DNA from: Paraphoma chrysanthemicola
Taxonomy: Eukaryota > Ascomycota > Dothideomycetes > Pleosporales > Phaeosphaeriaceae
DNA length: 64,000 nt
Direction of reading: 5' to 3'
NCBI GenBank assembly: GCA_020744225.1
Contig: JAGMWG010000016.1
Coordinates: forward strand, 434,001 to 498,000
Part shown: piece by piece, positions 54,304-64,000 of the stretch
Numbering within the stretch: position 1 is the stretch's first letter
How the letters are laid out: every line of letters begins with the position of its first letter
Translations under genes and position numbers: made by a program
Notes under the pieces: model-generated
Seen by the model: only the letters and a program-made list of their open reading frames with translations
Databases searched by the model: none
What the model was told of the DNA's origin: nothing

Positions 54304-57122
54304 ATTGGGGTGGTAGCCTGATGGTCACACCCTACGCGGTCGCTGGGGGCCGAAACGGAGGAGGACTAAGGCTGAGTCGCTAGTGGAAGCGATGGATACG
54401 AAGGAATAATCGTGGTGGTGAGATGGACGCCTTCCGGTGAAGCTAAGCGTGCCGCATGCGTATTATGGGCGCGGGCAAGGGACTCGGGTTGAGGGAGGCG
54501 AGGCGGTGCTTGCCTGCTCGGGTGCTGGTGCTGATGCTGATGCAGGAAGGAGCTGGGAGCCAAAGGAAGGTGTATCTCTGCGTGGAGTTTGCACTAAGCT
54601 ACACAAACTATAGTCAGTCACGCGTTCATGTGCGTTCGCTGCTTGCTTGCAGTGTGTTACGTCGTTGCACCGCCACGCAGGTTGTCCATTCAAGCTGGGT
54701 GCGGCGCGTTCTACCATTCACCGGCAATCGCGAGACTCACCTAGGGGCATTGGTTGCTTGGGAGAAGGCGAAAGGCTAGCCGATGCCTGATGCAGCTGAA
54801 CAATGGGCTGGTGACGATCTAGAAAGCGCAAGAGTGTTTGCGAGGGAGGCTGTGCAGCCGGGCGCAGCAATTCGTGGACAGTTTGCAATTGTAGTTGCGT
54901 TCTTGAGGGCGTACCGTGGCAAAGACACGTCGAGAAGGAATTCGAAGAGACAGCAAGTTTCCCAGTGCAGGACACGCTCAGGGATTTAGCAGATTGGCAC
55001 TGACCGGGGCGCGGACTCTCCCCGTCGCTCAAGATCGCCTTCGTTGTAGCGAAAGGACCAAGACGTCTTGGCCGGGCAGTGCAAGCCATTCTAACCGCAT
55101 TCGGCCGCCCATCGCCTTAGGCTCTCGCCCGACAGCTTGCACGGGAAAAGCCTCTGCAGCGCGAAACCCAGGCTGCGTTTCATCTGGATGGTCGCGCCAA
55201 GTCACCATTGCAGCAGCTGCAGCGGCGCGCATCTGGTGTGGAGAGCGGTCATCGTGGTCGTCGACAGGGCCGCTGCCATGTGTCGTCCTGAGCAACGAGG
55301 GTGACACGACAAGGCACGCTGCACGCATTCCCGAACAAGCACTCTCCGAACGGGGCACTTAGATGAGGCCAAGTCCCAGGGCGTCATGTCGCAGCATACA
55401 TTTCGCGAGGCGACAACAGAGGCTGTCCTGGGCGCCGTCCCGTGCTTCTGGTAGCCAGCCAACATGTCCTCCGCCAACACACCAGCATGAGCGTCTTGTA
55501 TTTCAACTGGCCGCCCCCTTTGCTGTTGAGCTCAGATCCATCATAGACTACTTGTCGTTTGCCGCCAGCACCGTCTTGAGCTTGACTGCTGCCGAGCGCA
55601 TCTTGTTAGCACAAGCGCACGCTACGCTACTGGCGACTCTTCGTCCAATGCTTCTCGATTTTGGCGTGCCTGGCGATCACCCGACCGCGGAAAGACAACG
55701 CAAGACGTCAATGGCCGCGAGGCCAAGAGCGCAATGCTTGGCTTCTCCGCGCCCACCTGGAGCAAGATTTCGAAGTCGAATTTCAAGATTGTGTCAGAGG
55801 CACTCAGGATTCTCGCCATGGTGCCCTCACACGATCCCTGGCAATATCTAGATGATATCACGGAACCGATGCACGAAATTGCCGCAGTTGCAGCCCCGAC
55901 TGAGGTCCCGCGTATTTCAGGCGTAAGACCAGGCTCAATCTTGGAGGCCCAATTGCGCAGGACGATGTGCTCCAAATGCTTTGAGAACAAATTCACCTTT
56001 ATTTTGCCAGCTTGTTGTTGGCGCGCATCCCCGCAGATAGAAGGGTAAACCTGGTCTGTCAAGCTTCGAGACGTTGCTTGCTGCACACAAGATTGGCGCA
56101 GCGCTTCTCAGATGACCAGCATTCGACCTTGGCGACTTGGACGACGAACCACAGCGCTTGTGAGATGCACGCCATCGATGGGTTGTTGTCCGTCACTGTG
56201 CGCAAGCATCTTGAGTTACAGAGTCGCAGCGTCATCCACGTCGACTCATAAAGTCAGTAATCTGACCTTCGACACGGGCCTATGCAAAAGGGGGTGCTCG
56301 AGCTTGGCCTTTACTCGTAGCATCGGTGCATCGCCCAAAACGTCTCCTGCTCGTACAGACCTCTGCGTGAGGATGCATGTCTCTCCTGAACCTCATTGCG
56401 CCTATTTTGAGATGGCCATGTTTCTTCAATTGTTCGCTGACGTGCAGGACGTTGCGGGCTGTGGAGCCGGCGTTTACCAAGCGCCCCGCTCCCTTTTCAT
56501 CCAATCAGGTGTCGCGCGCAAAACAACCCAACTACACCACCAACAATGGACCATCCTTTTAGCAATCAATCGCAAAATGTGTCACTGTCAATTCAACATG
56601 CACGCCCTCCTCGCGGGCATGGCAAAGCCTACTTCGGCGCGAAACTGGAGTCGATTACCAACGATGACCAGCCAAAATTGCTGACCAACGTGAGAATGCC
56701 TGCATGTTTTTTGACATGCGCCTTTGAGCCCAAAGGGGAATATCATCACAATGATCAAGAACTACAAAGGTTCTTCATGTGTCTGCTTCACACTCAAGTT
56801 ATTTTCAGATTCATTTTGACCACTCTCCAATATTTCAAAGTATCTCTCCTTGCAGAGTCCACGTTTTCTCATATCTTTCGGCCCCCATCTCGTCTATCTT
56901 TACCTACCGGAGTGAAACAATCGTACCTGCATATTGGCCCCCATAACGAAGATCGACCCGCTTGGCCCAGGAACAGGCCTCACCAGTGCCGCAGCCAGAT
57001 TTAGCGATACATTTTAAACTCACAAATAATTGATAGCGAATCTTGAAGCCAGCCAACAGCCACGTCGCAGACATCCAAGATTGTTCCCAAAGGAAACAAC
57101 GTAGACAGCTTAGTATACAAAC
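54304..57122. other. 2.8-kb gene-free region, possible relic at 55,480-56,050
   Basis: Divergent promoters of the Ca2+-ATPase and cyanamide hydratase genes bound the region. ORFs on both strands overlap heavily. Two plus-strand frames look protein-like in sequence: one ends near 55,700 (with FAASTVLSLTAAERILLAQA) and the other runs from about 55,690 to 56,048 (with LRILAMVPSHDPWQYLDD). They lie in adjacent frames, as if one gene had been broken by a frameshift. I cannot assign them to a family. Confidence 0.45.
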
Positions 57123-59006
57123 ATGTCTGCTGGAACCGAATCTCCGGAACTCTTTGTGAATGGGTGGACGGCTGTACCCCGCAGCTTCCAAAAGAGTCTT
57201 GCAGATGTCGATAAGAATAGACAGGCTGAACTCGTCGTATCCGATGCGACACCGCCGAGCAGCGACATCGCACGGAAGACTGAGCAGTTTGCAAAGAAAG
57301 AATTGCCGGAAAAGACATTCAACCACTCCATGCGTGTTTGGTATTATGGTACGTGACGATCCTTCGTATGAAGTCTCGGCTGCGCCCAATGTGCGAGCAT
57401 TGAGACATGCTTGCATCAGAATATATTATAGCAAGGCCGCTGAAAGCAATAGGATATGCAATCGTGCAGACGCATTTCCCGCACCTCAAGCCTCTGCTCG
57501 AGACCTATTACCTGACATGCCTCCTCCATGATCTTGGCACGACTGAGGAGCACACACATGGCACGCGCATGTCATTTGAGTACTATGGCGCATTCAAAGC
57601 ACTCGACTTTTTACGCGAGAGTGGCGCTCAAAAAGACCAGGCAGAAGCTATCAGCGAAGCCATTATTCGCCATGCTGACCTCGGTGAGACGGGTACACTC
57701 AGTTCTCTGGGCATGTTGATACAGTTGAGCACTGTTTTTGGTGAGTTTCCTCTTTCGCTTTCGCATCCAACACCAATCACAAATCTGCACTACCCTGGAT
57801 ACGCAGTCACAGCATAATCGCACCACATCCGCCTTCCACGAGTCCAGAAATTATGCCATCAATCTTCATCCCCGCACAGCCATACTCCGGAGAAATGAAG
57901 TGCGTCAAAATGCTTGTGCCCTCGTAGGTGACGTACGTATCGCATGAACCCACCACGGCGCAACCACTTTATCCAGACCATATCCCCGACGTCACCACGC
58001 GTCCTACCAAGCACCACGCCAGCTAGTCCCAAGCCCCTGGCAAAAGTTCTTGCCATGCGAACCCAACGGTTCTTTCCGTCCCTCAACCAATTTGCCATCT
58101 CGCCATCTCTTTACCGATCGCCACCCGACCCCTCGTGGTGCGCGGGACCTAGTCCCCAAGCGGCAAAAACTTGACGCGCGCCACCGCTCCGACCCCCGAT
58201 GCCCCGATGCTTGGATCCACAACTGCAATAGGCACAGCCTCCCTTCTCGCCCACCGATTATCGCACACGTCGATAATTTTTCAATGACCGATGGATTAAG
58301 CGTGTGTGTGTTTCCGATGAGAAATGCCGTGCTTGGCCGCCACTACCGAATGTCGAATGTTCCATTCGAAATTTCCTTCTGCTACGGTAACAGTCACAAC
58401 GGCAGTCTTGGCACAGGCTGTGTAGAAATGAGTGGTGTGCACCGAGGGAAACGAAAACTTGTCGCATGTGAGAATTGGCTGCCAATAAGATATGCTGGAT
58501 CTACTGGATATGCAAGTTGCCGAGTTGGGCGAATACCCACGGTATCCGTAACAATCTGCCGCGCGAAGGGATGGAAGGAAGGAAATATGCCTCGCGTTGC
58601 GCCTCGTGGATATCACCATGGACAAAGCCGCCTGGACGTGGTGTTACAGTTCTGATCGACTAAGGACCTTGCTGATTCCGCTTTGGACACACTCGGGACC
58701 TCACAAACACTCCTTTCCACAGTTCACCATCATCCTTGCACAAACTCTACATTTTTTTTCGTCTGACTATCAACTTACTAACCCCTCTCGCCTCTCACAG
58801 ACAACGTCGGTCTCAACCCACACCTCATATCCAAACAAACCATCGCCAACGTCGTCGCTGCGTATCCGCGCAAGCAATGGTCTTCGTGCTTCGCGGCGGC
58901 CATGACGCTGGAAATGGGCCTTAAGCCGTGGTGCCATACGACGGCGAATGAGGGGTTTGTGGACGCGGTGTTGGGGAACGAGCTTATGGAGGAATCTGAT
59001 GGGTGA
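57123..59006 (+). CDS. HD-domain cyanamide hydratase-like protein
   Basis: Three exons (57123-57348, 57420-57740, 58801-59006) give 250 residues, the normal size for the family (known members turn cyanamide into urea). The HD motif is split: His in FNHSMRVWYY and His-Asp in CLLHDLGTTEEH, then EAISEAIIRHADL. The last exon continues FDNVGLNPHLISKQTIANVV and CFAAAMTLEMGLKPW, as expected across the intron. Intron 2 is 1,060 bp, about twenty times longer than neighbouring introns, yet has an ideal GTGAGT donor, a CTAAC branch box and CTCACAG acceptor. Substrate beyond cyanamide-like compounds is unknown. Confidence 0.87.
57741..58800 (+). other. Unusually long intron
   Basis: The donor (GTGAGTTTCC), branch site (TTACTAACCC, near 58778) and acceptor (CTCACAG) are good. 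Inside, I found no ORF with known motifs, no terminal repeats, and no tRNA or snoRNA that I could recognise. Confidence 0.7.
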
Positions 59007-59436
59007 GTTTGCAAGGGGGAAAAGGTGGTGAGGGGGGTAGGAGACCTGCGGGTCGTGTGGTAGATTGAAAGCTAGGTAGATAGAATAGTGTTTGTGGTGG
59101 AGCATCGTGTTTGTTGGGAATGGATGTATTCACGGATTGGTTTGATTTGAGTTATTTACCTTTGACGAAATGGATGATGCTTTTTATGTGAGGTATATAT
59201 ACTAAGCAGGCTAAACACTTCCATCTTGCGGAAAAGGATATATACACTTTTCATGCTTCTCCGTGTTGATACACATCCGCAAAAATTTTCCCTTTCACTT
59301 TCGAATATGTACAAATCCACGTCGCGCAGAAACATCGCTCCAACTCCCTGTCTGATGTTCCCTCGGCCGCAGGAAGCTTACACAGCCTCGCACGCCCCGC
59401 TTTGTGGATATCCACATTATCTCCATTAACCCGTAC
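59007..59436. other. Convergent 3' region
   Basis: 430 bp between cyanamide hydratase (+) and the MFS gene (-); a TATATA box-like stretch near 59195 is likely 3' UTR sequence. No gene. Confidence 0.55.
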
Positions 59437-61770
59437 TCAGGTCCCGCTCTGGTCCTCGGCTTCATCCTCGCTATCTTTCCCCTTCTTCTTCAAATGCGGC
59501 AACTCGATTGCAAACACCAGGATATTGACAATGACAAACATGGCGATTGCCGAAATGAACACAATCCGGAGACTGCGGCTGTATGCATCGATGACTGGGT
59601 GTCGTTAGTTGAAGTGGCTGTGAATGAGTGAATATCCGACAAGTGCCGGTGATGGGTTGAAGGATGGTTAGAGTTTTGTCGTGCCGCTGTGGTACTTGGC
59701 AGGGGCAGTCAAAGAGCTGTACAGCACATACCTTGGCTTTGATGCTTAGCATCGAGGTCGATGATGCTTCGCACTGATTTGCGCACGCGTTCGATGATCT
59801 GTATACTGTGTTAGTGGAGATTGGGGATGTCCGGGATATTTGGAATGAGGGAGGCGCAGCCTTGTCTAACAATATTGCCAATATCGACCTAATTGGTATG
59901 AAGATGCCCGATCGCAAGAGATGAAGACTGCGTTACGTCCAAGGCGTCCGCGAGGCTGATTGAAATACGTACCTCGTCCTTTCGATGACCGGTCACGAGC
60001 TGCTCGAGATAAGCGGTCAAGGCATTCTGTAAGATCAGACTGCTGAAGCTGACACCCATGACGATGCCCAAACTGCGCCACAGAATCAGCGTGCTGGTCA
60101 TGACCGCTTGGTCCTCTTGGGTACTGGTCGCGAGTACGGCGAGACTAGTCGCTGGGAAACTCAAGCCTTGACCGATGCTCGACGGCACAAGGAAAATGGT
60201 TGCTAGCCATTCTGGAATGTCGTCCCACATAGACGATAAGCAGGTGGCTCCAATCAGCATGCTCAGGGACCCGACTATGATGAGCCATTTCATGCGTCCA
60301 GTTGCCGTCATGATGAAGCCTGCTGACACACCGCAAATAGTGAGCGCGACGGATGGTCCGGCAAGGCGGAAGCCAGATACTGATGCAGTCTCGAGCTTTA
60401 CAGCTTGAAAATAAAGAGGTGCGTTGAACAAGATGGTGTTCATGCCGATCTGGGCGAAGAAATTGTTGAAGACGAGGTTGCCGCGCGGTTGACTGAAGAG
60501 CATAGGTAGTGGCATGACTGCCCTGGGCGCGCGCGACTCTACCCATATAAGGACACTCCCGGTAATCGTGGCTACAATGAGAGATACAATGACGAGCGGA
60601 TGACTCCACGGAAATATGTTGCCACCGAGGTTCAGGCCAAGGATCAGAAAAGCAACAGATGCAGCAAGGAGGAAGGAACCGGCGACGTCAAAGCCTTTCA
60701 TGGCATCTCGAATGCCCAAGCCGTGTCTCTGCGCTAGATTAGGCCCCAGAGTTGAAGGGGTGGTAAAGTATGCGTTGATGAGAAGCGCGATGAAGAACGG
60801 GACTTGAATGGCAAATGTCATGCGCCACCCGATCTTGTCGCAAAGAAAACCGCCAAAGGCAGCACCGCAGGCTGAACCACCGCCGTAAAAGAGGTTAATG
60901 TAAGCTTGGTATGTGCCTCGCACCTGGATACTGACAAGGTCGTTGGTCATGACGTTGCCCATGGAAAGTACGCCGGCTGCACCGATACCGCAGAATGCCC
61001 GTGCTGCAATGAAGCTTCCAATACTCTGTGCAGCTGCACACCAGGCTGTGGTAGCAGCCAGAAAGATCAGGCCAGCAAGATACAACGGTCGTCGTCCGAA
61101 AGTGTCTGACAAGCGACCCATGAGGGGTTGAAGTGAAGTCGAGGTTAGCAAAAATGCTGTCGATAACCAAGAGGCGGAATTCGAAGCGTTGAAATAAGAT
61201 GTGATGACAGGATGGCTCGAAGCCATTAACGTGGAGTCGAACATAGCAATCTTAAGCACATTAACAACACTCAAAGACACATTTCAGCCTCATTGTCCAA
61301 CTTACGAAGTAACCCATCACGATTCCGCCAAACACGCAGCGAAATCTCCATTTCGATACTCCTTCAATCAAACCATTCTCTTGAAAGCTGACCAGATGCT
61401 CGTGGTCTGACTGAGCTCCATCGTCATCGGGTACGACCAGCTGTCCATGCGAATAGCTCCTACTCCGCGTCTTTCCAAGTTCAGGAAACGTAGGAGCGCC
61501 GCCTTCGCCCTGCTGCGCTACTTCTGCGGCCAGAACATCCGCATCTTCTATCGGCGATACATCTTCGTTACGTTCGGTGATCCTCCGAAGAAGCGGCGTT
61601 CGCTCGGAAGCTCGTCTCGATCTCCCACGGCTGCTCGATCGTGATCGCGTCCGCACAGTAGAACCCATACGGCTCCTGTCCCGGTCCCCAGTGAAGAGAC
61701 TCCACCAGGAAACAGGAGGAGTGGACGAGTTATAAGATTGCGAAGTCATGCTGAGTTTGACGTCAGCCAT
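59437..61770 (-). CDS. MFS transporter of vacuolar basic amino acid (VBA/Fnx) type
   Basis: Proton-coupled transporter; by similarity to VBA/Fnx proteins a vacuolar basic amino acid importer or a drug exporter. Exons 61770-61306, 61250-59973, 59798-59732, 59594-59437 give 655 residues. The first 150 residues are a cytosolic Arg/Ser-rich extension with a dileucine, ERTPLLRRI, a typical vacuolar sorting signal. After it come the MFS signature GRLSDTFGRRPLYLAG and many hydrophobic helices (MTFAIQVPFFIALLINAYF, VIVSLIVATITGSVLIWV). The tail after intron 3 is IIERVRKSVRSI and the end is charged (KKGKDSEDEAED). An in-frame 18-bp microexon (59888-59871) is possible within the 174-bp intron. Diverges from the amidotransferase gene. 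Confidence 0.87.
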
Positions 61771-61895
61771 GGAGTTGGTGAGGTAGGAGCTGATTCCGAA
61801 AGCAGCTAGGCTCAAAAAGGCTAAACCTGCCGAAGTCGCCGCGGGCTTTGAATGTTATCAACGGCGATCGTCACTCTTTGATTTATACACGAAAA
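61771..61895. promoter_or_regulatory. Short bidirectional promoter of the MFS and amidotransferase genes
   Basis: Only 125 bp separate the divergent start codons, so the two genes probably share regulatory elements. No motif was assigned. Confidence 0.55.
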
Positions 61896-62744
61896 ATGAA
61901 GACACCGTTGAGAATAGCAATTTTGGAGTGCGATACTCCGCTGCCAGATATTGTCGCCAAGTACGGCCTCTATGGTCGCATCTTCAGCACTCTGATCGAG
62001 ACTGCCGCGGAAGGCTTGAGCTTATCTCCGAAAAAAGACCTCGTCCTGAGTAGCTTCGATGTGGTGAACAAACAGGAGTATCCCAATCTGGAGGACATAG
62101 ATGCTGTCTTGATCTCTGGCTCCAGTAATTGAGACTGCATCGCTTGACCATCCGTATCACTGATTAAGCGCAGAGCACAACTCATTTGACAACGATCCAT
62201 GGATTGTCAAGTTAGTCGAATTCACACAAACGATACTGAAGCAAGATCGGATCCGGATTATTGGTGTGTGTTTCGGTCATCAAATTCTAGGTCGGGCGCT
62301 AGGCGTCAAAGTTGGCCGGAGCGATGACGGATGGGAGATTTCCGTACTGCCTGTCGAGTTGAGTGCGAAGGGCAAAGAGATATTTCAGCAAGACAAACTG
62401 GTATGCCACTCATAACACCCATACTACCTCGTGCAATACTCACATCGCGAAAGGCCATCCATCAAATGCACAAGGACATTGTCTTTGAATATCCTGAAGG
62501 CGTCGAGAAACTTGGTGCCTCGCCCCGATGCCTTGTCCAAGGCATGTACAAGAAAGACCGATTCATCTCGGTCCAAGGTCATCCAGAGTTCAATGAGGGT
62601 ATCATGGTCGAGCTGGTGAAGACTAGGAACAAGCAAGGAATATTTGAGGACGAACAGGCAAGAGACGCATTGGCAAGATCCGGAGAACACCACGATGGCG
62701 TCAACATCGCGAAGGCCTTCCTTAGATTCTTACTCGATGACTGA
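61896..62744 (+). CDS. Class-I glutamine amidotransferase-like protein
   Basis: Three exons (61896-62124, 62174-62400, 62454-62744) give 248 residues. The catalytic cysteine lies in IIGVCFGHQILGRALG and the catalytic histidine with the glutamate in SVQGHPEFNEG, so the triad is complete. No partner synthase domain follows, as in yeast YLR126C-type stand-alone GATases; these are thought to act as hydrolases or peptidases. Substrate unknown. The last intron uses a CGAAAG acceptor; without it the frame is broken. Confidence 0.88.
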
Positions 62745-63284
62745 ATAGCAAAGAAACCGTTTAGCATTGCATTGACCATCCAACCCAGGGGTCGCCAACC
62801 ATGTTTAGACGCCTCCACCAGTTCGTTTCAAGTCCGAGCGTGATGGGCCGAGAGCTAGGTATTTAGCACTTGTTTGGGCTCAAATCGAATCGTTGTTGGA
62901 GGAGTCCCAGAAGGTCCAACGCTTTTCGGTGGCTGAAGGCAAGGCTGAGGCTGAGATGTTTCTGAGACATGCATCGTCTTCGTAGTAAACGCCAACCCAG
63001 ATCCGGCTAGCAGCATCACCTTCCGTTGCGAACGACTCGATTCGCTTACCGTCCATCCTTATGCGAACAGCACGAACGTCGCAAAGTCTGCAGCTGTGCA
63101 GTTCCTAACACACTAAAGCTCCAAGGGCACAATACAGACCTGAAGGAGGCACAGTTCAAGGCCGCGCCATGGGTCCCAACCTACTGCCAATGCCGTGAAC
63201 CATACAAGACGCTGTCCTGCATACTTAGGATACGGCATATCCTTCGTTCGCAGAACTATCTCAAAACATAACGAGTATCTTGAA
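62745..63284. other. Intergenic, no gene seen
   Basis: 540 bp between the amidotransferase and the last gene, both on the plus strand. Short ORFs only, no motif. Confidence 0.55.
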
Positions 63285-64000
63285 ATGTCTAACTTGAGCC
63301 CTTCCAAATTTGCTGGTGTTCATGCACGCAGAATCGCCGCAGACTGCGTACTGGTCATTACACCAATGCTGGCCTCCTCCTTTATCATCATATATATCGT
63401 ATATGCGAACCTCGTTAGCGCTGGTTGTCCATCCCAAGAGCTATGTCCCGAAGAATTGAACGACACTTCTGACAACCACTACTACATAGACTTCCCTGCA
63501 GCACGCCTGGCCTTTATCTCCTCCGGATCCGCAACGGTCAGTTTTGCACTGCTCGCGGTCATTATGTCGATGCACTCATACTCGAACGCCGCATCCTTCA
63601 TACATGCATCTGCAGAGGTTGAAAGCCAGTCATTGCCAGGGCCGTATCAGATGACTCTGCTTCTTAGAGTCCTCAATGCTGAGTTGATCGTGCTCTGGGA
63701 CCTTGCTTTTAAGAAGATCAGGAGTGTATTTTGGGACCGTCAAAAAGAGGAACGTTCGTCTGATGCAAAGCCTCGTATGCTCAAAATGGGCGTCATTGTG
63801 CTATCCGCTGGGTTCATTGCCAGGTATGCATCACACATCGACTACTGCGCTGCGTCCGCTGATATTGTTCGAAAAGTGTTCTGGTCCAAGCAGCGGACGT
63901 CTACTTCCATGTAGCTGCCGAATCAGTGCAATTCGTTCAGCTTCAGGATTCAACTCTGCTTAACCGACAGTTCAGTCGAGGTCTGGCCCCGTGGTGTCTC
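63285..64000 (+). CDS. Membrane protein of unknown function, truncated at the right edge
   Basis: The start is ATG 63285. Exon 1 runs to 63823 and exon 2 starts at 63877 and stays open to 64000. The intron (GTATGC donor, AAAAG acceptor) joins VLSAGFIAS to VLVQAADVYFHVAAES; without it an early stop follows. Three membrane segments are visible (VLVITPMLASSFIIIYIVYA, ATVSFALLAVIMSMHSY, VIVLSAGFIASVLVQAA), with cysteines in the loop after the first. This resembles large fungal membrane proteins with several segments and an extracellular domain, but no family name can be given. Confidence 0.72.

Noticed and set aside
54916..55362. 149-codon plus-strand ORF upstream of the possible relic
   Set aside because: An equally long frame lies on the other strand and the composition is arginine/serine-rich, typical of GC-rich non-coding DNA.
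57944..58228. ORFs on both strands inside the long intron
   Set aside because: They overlap each other and carry no motif, so a nested gene is not supported.
1..64000. Search for CRISPR arrays, tRNA or rRNA genes, LTR elements and RIP-type AT-rich blocks
   Set aside because: None was recognised by eye; a tRNAscan-SE and RepeatMasker run would be needed to exclude small or diverged copies.

Overview
The window looks like nuclear DNA of a filamentous ascomycete (Pezizomycotina). A Dothideomycete, perhaps Mycosphaerellales-like, is my best guess, but that is inference. The evidence is short GT-AG introns of about 45-75 bp, long intron-poor ORFs on both strands, and fungal-only families: a Zn2Cys6 regulator, DASH subunit Dad1, an Anp1-type mannosyltransferase, a GH72 glucanosyltransferase, Pmc1-type Ca2+-ATPase and VBA-type MFS. 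I saw no rRNA, tRNA, CRISPR array or intact transposon. Gene models were assembled by hand from reading frames, splice-site consensus and family conservation. Where I give exon coordinates, the phases were checked.

Layout. 1-1356 (-): 5' part of a Zn2Cys6 transcription factor running off the left edge. 1859-3574 (-): GH72 cell-wall glucanosyltransferase. 4626-5742 (-): exosome subunit Mtr3. 5743-7784: gene-poor, possibly with a spliced non-coding transcript. 7785-9317 (+): Anp1/Van1-type mannan polymerase subunit. 10056-15046 (+): Golgi Arf-GEF of the Gea/GBF1 class. 15569-17938 (-): large membrane protein. 19723-20881 (+): MDR oxidoreductase. 21410-21630: 55-bp minisatellite. 21703-24419 (-): Ulp1 SUMO protease, divergent from PP2A catalytic subunit (24968-26221, +). 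27041-29464 (+): TYW1, convergent with a GH5 exo-glucanase (29512-30714, -).

31265-35606 (-) holds the most unusual gene: one polypeptide of about 1,410 residues with ENTH, PH, RING-like, EH and Ser/Thr kinase domains, interrupted by an apparent frameshift at an A9 tract inside the PH domain. Then SEN34 (36236-37324, -), DAD1 (37712-38081, +), RHO4 (38670-39601, -), LCB3-type phosphatase (39944-41852, +), a large F-box protein (42555-44984, -), RPB8 (45475-45974, +), a Nudix hydrolase (46180-47130, -), TYW2 (47503-49059, +) and a Pmc1-type Ca2+-ATPase (50074-54303, -).

The right end (54304-64000) is looser: a 2.8-kb gene-free stretch, an HD-domain cyanamide hydratase with a 1.06-kb intron, a vacuolar-type MFS transporter sharing a 125-bp promoter with a class-I glutamine amidotransferase, and the start of a membrane protein running off the edge. 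Most of the window is conserved housekeeping biology. Themes recur: cell wall and secretion (GH72, GH5, mannosyltransferase, Arf-GEF, Rho4), RNA processing (Mtr3, Sen34, TYW1, TYW2, Rpb8) and membrane or signalling proteins. The accessory-looking parts are the ENTH-kinase gene and the right-hand end.
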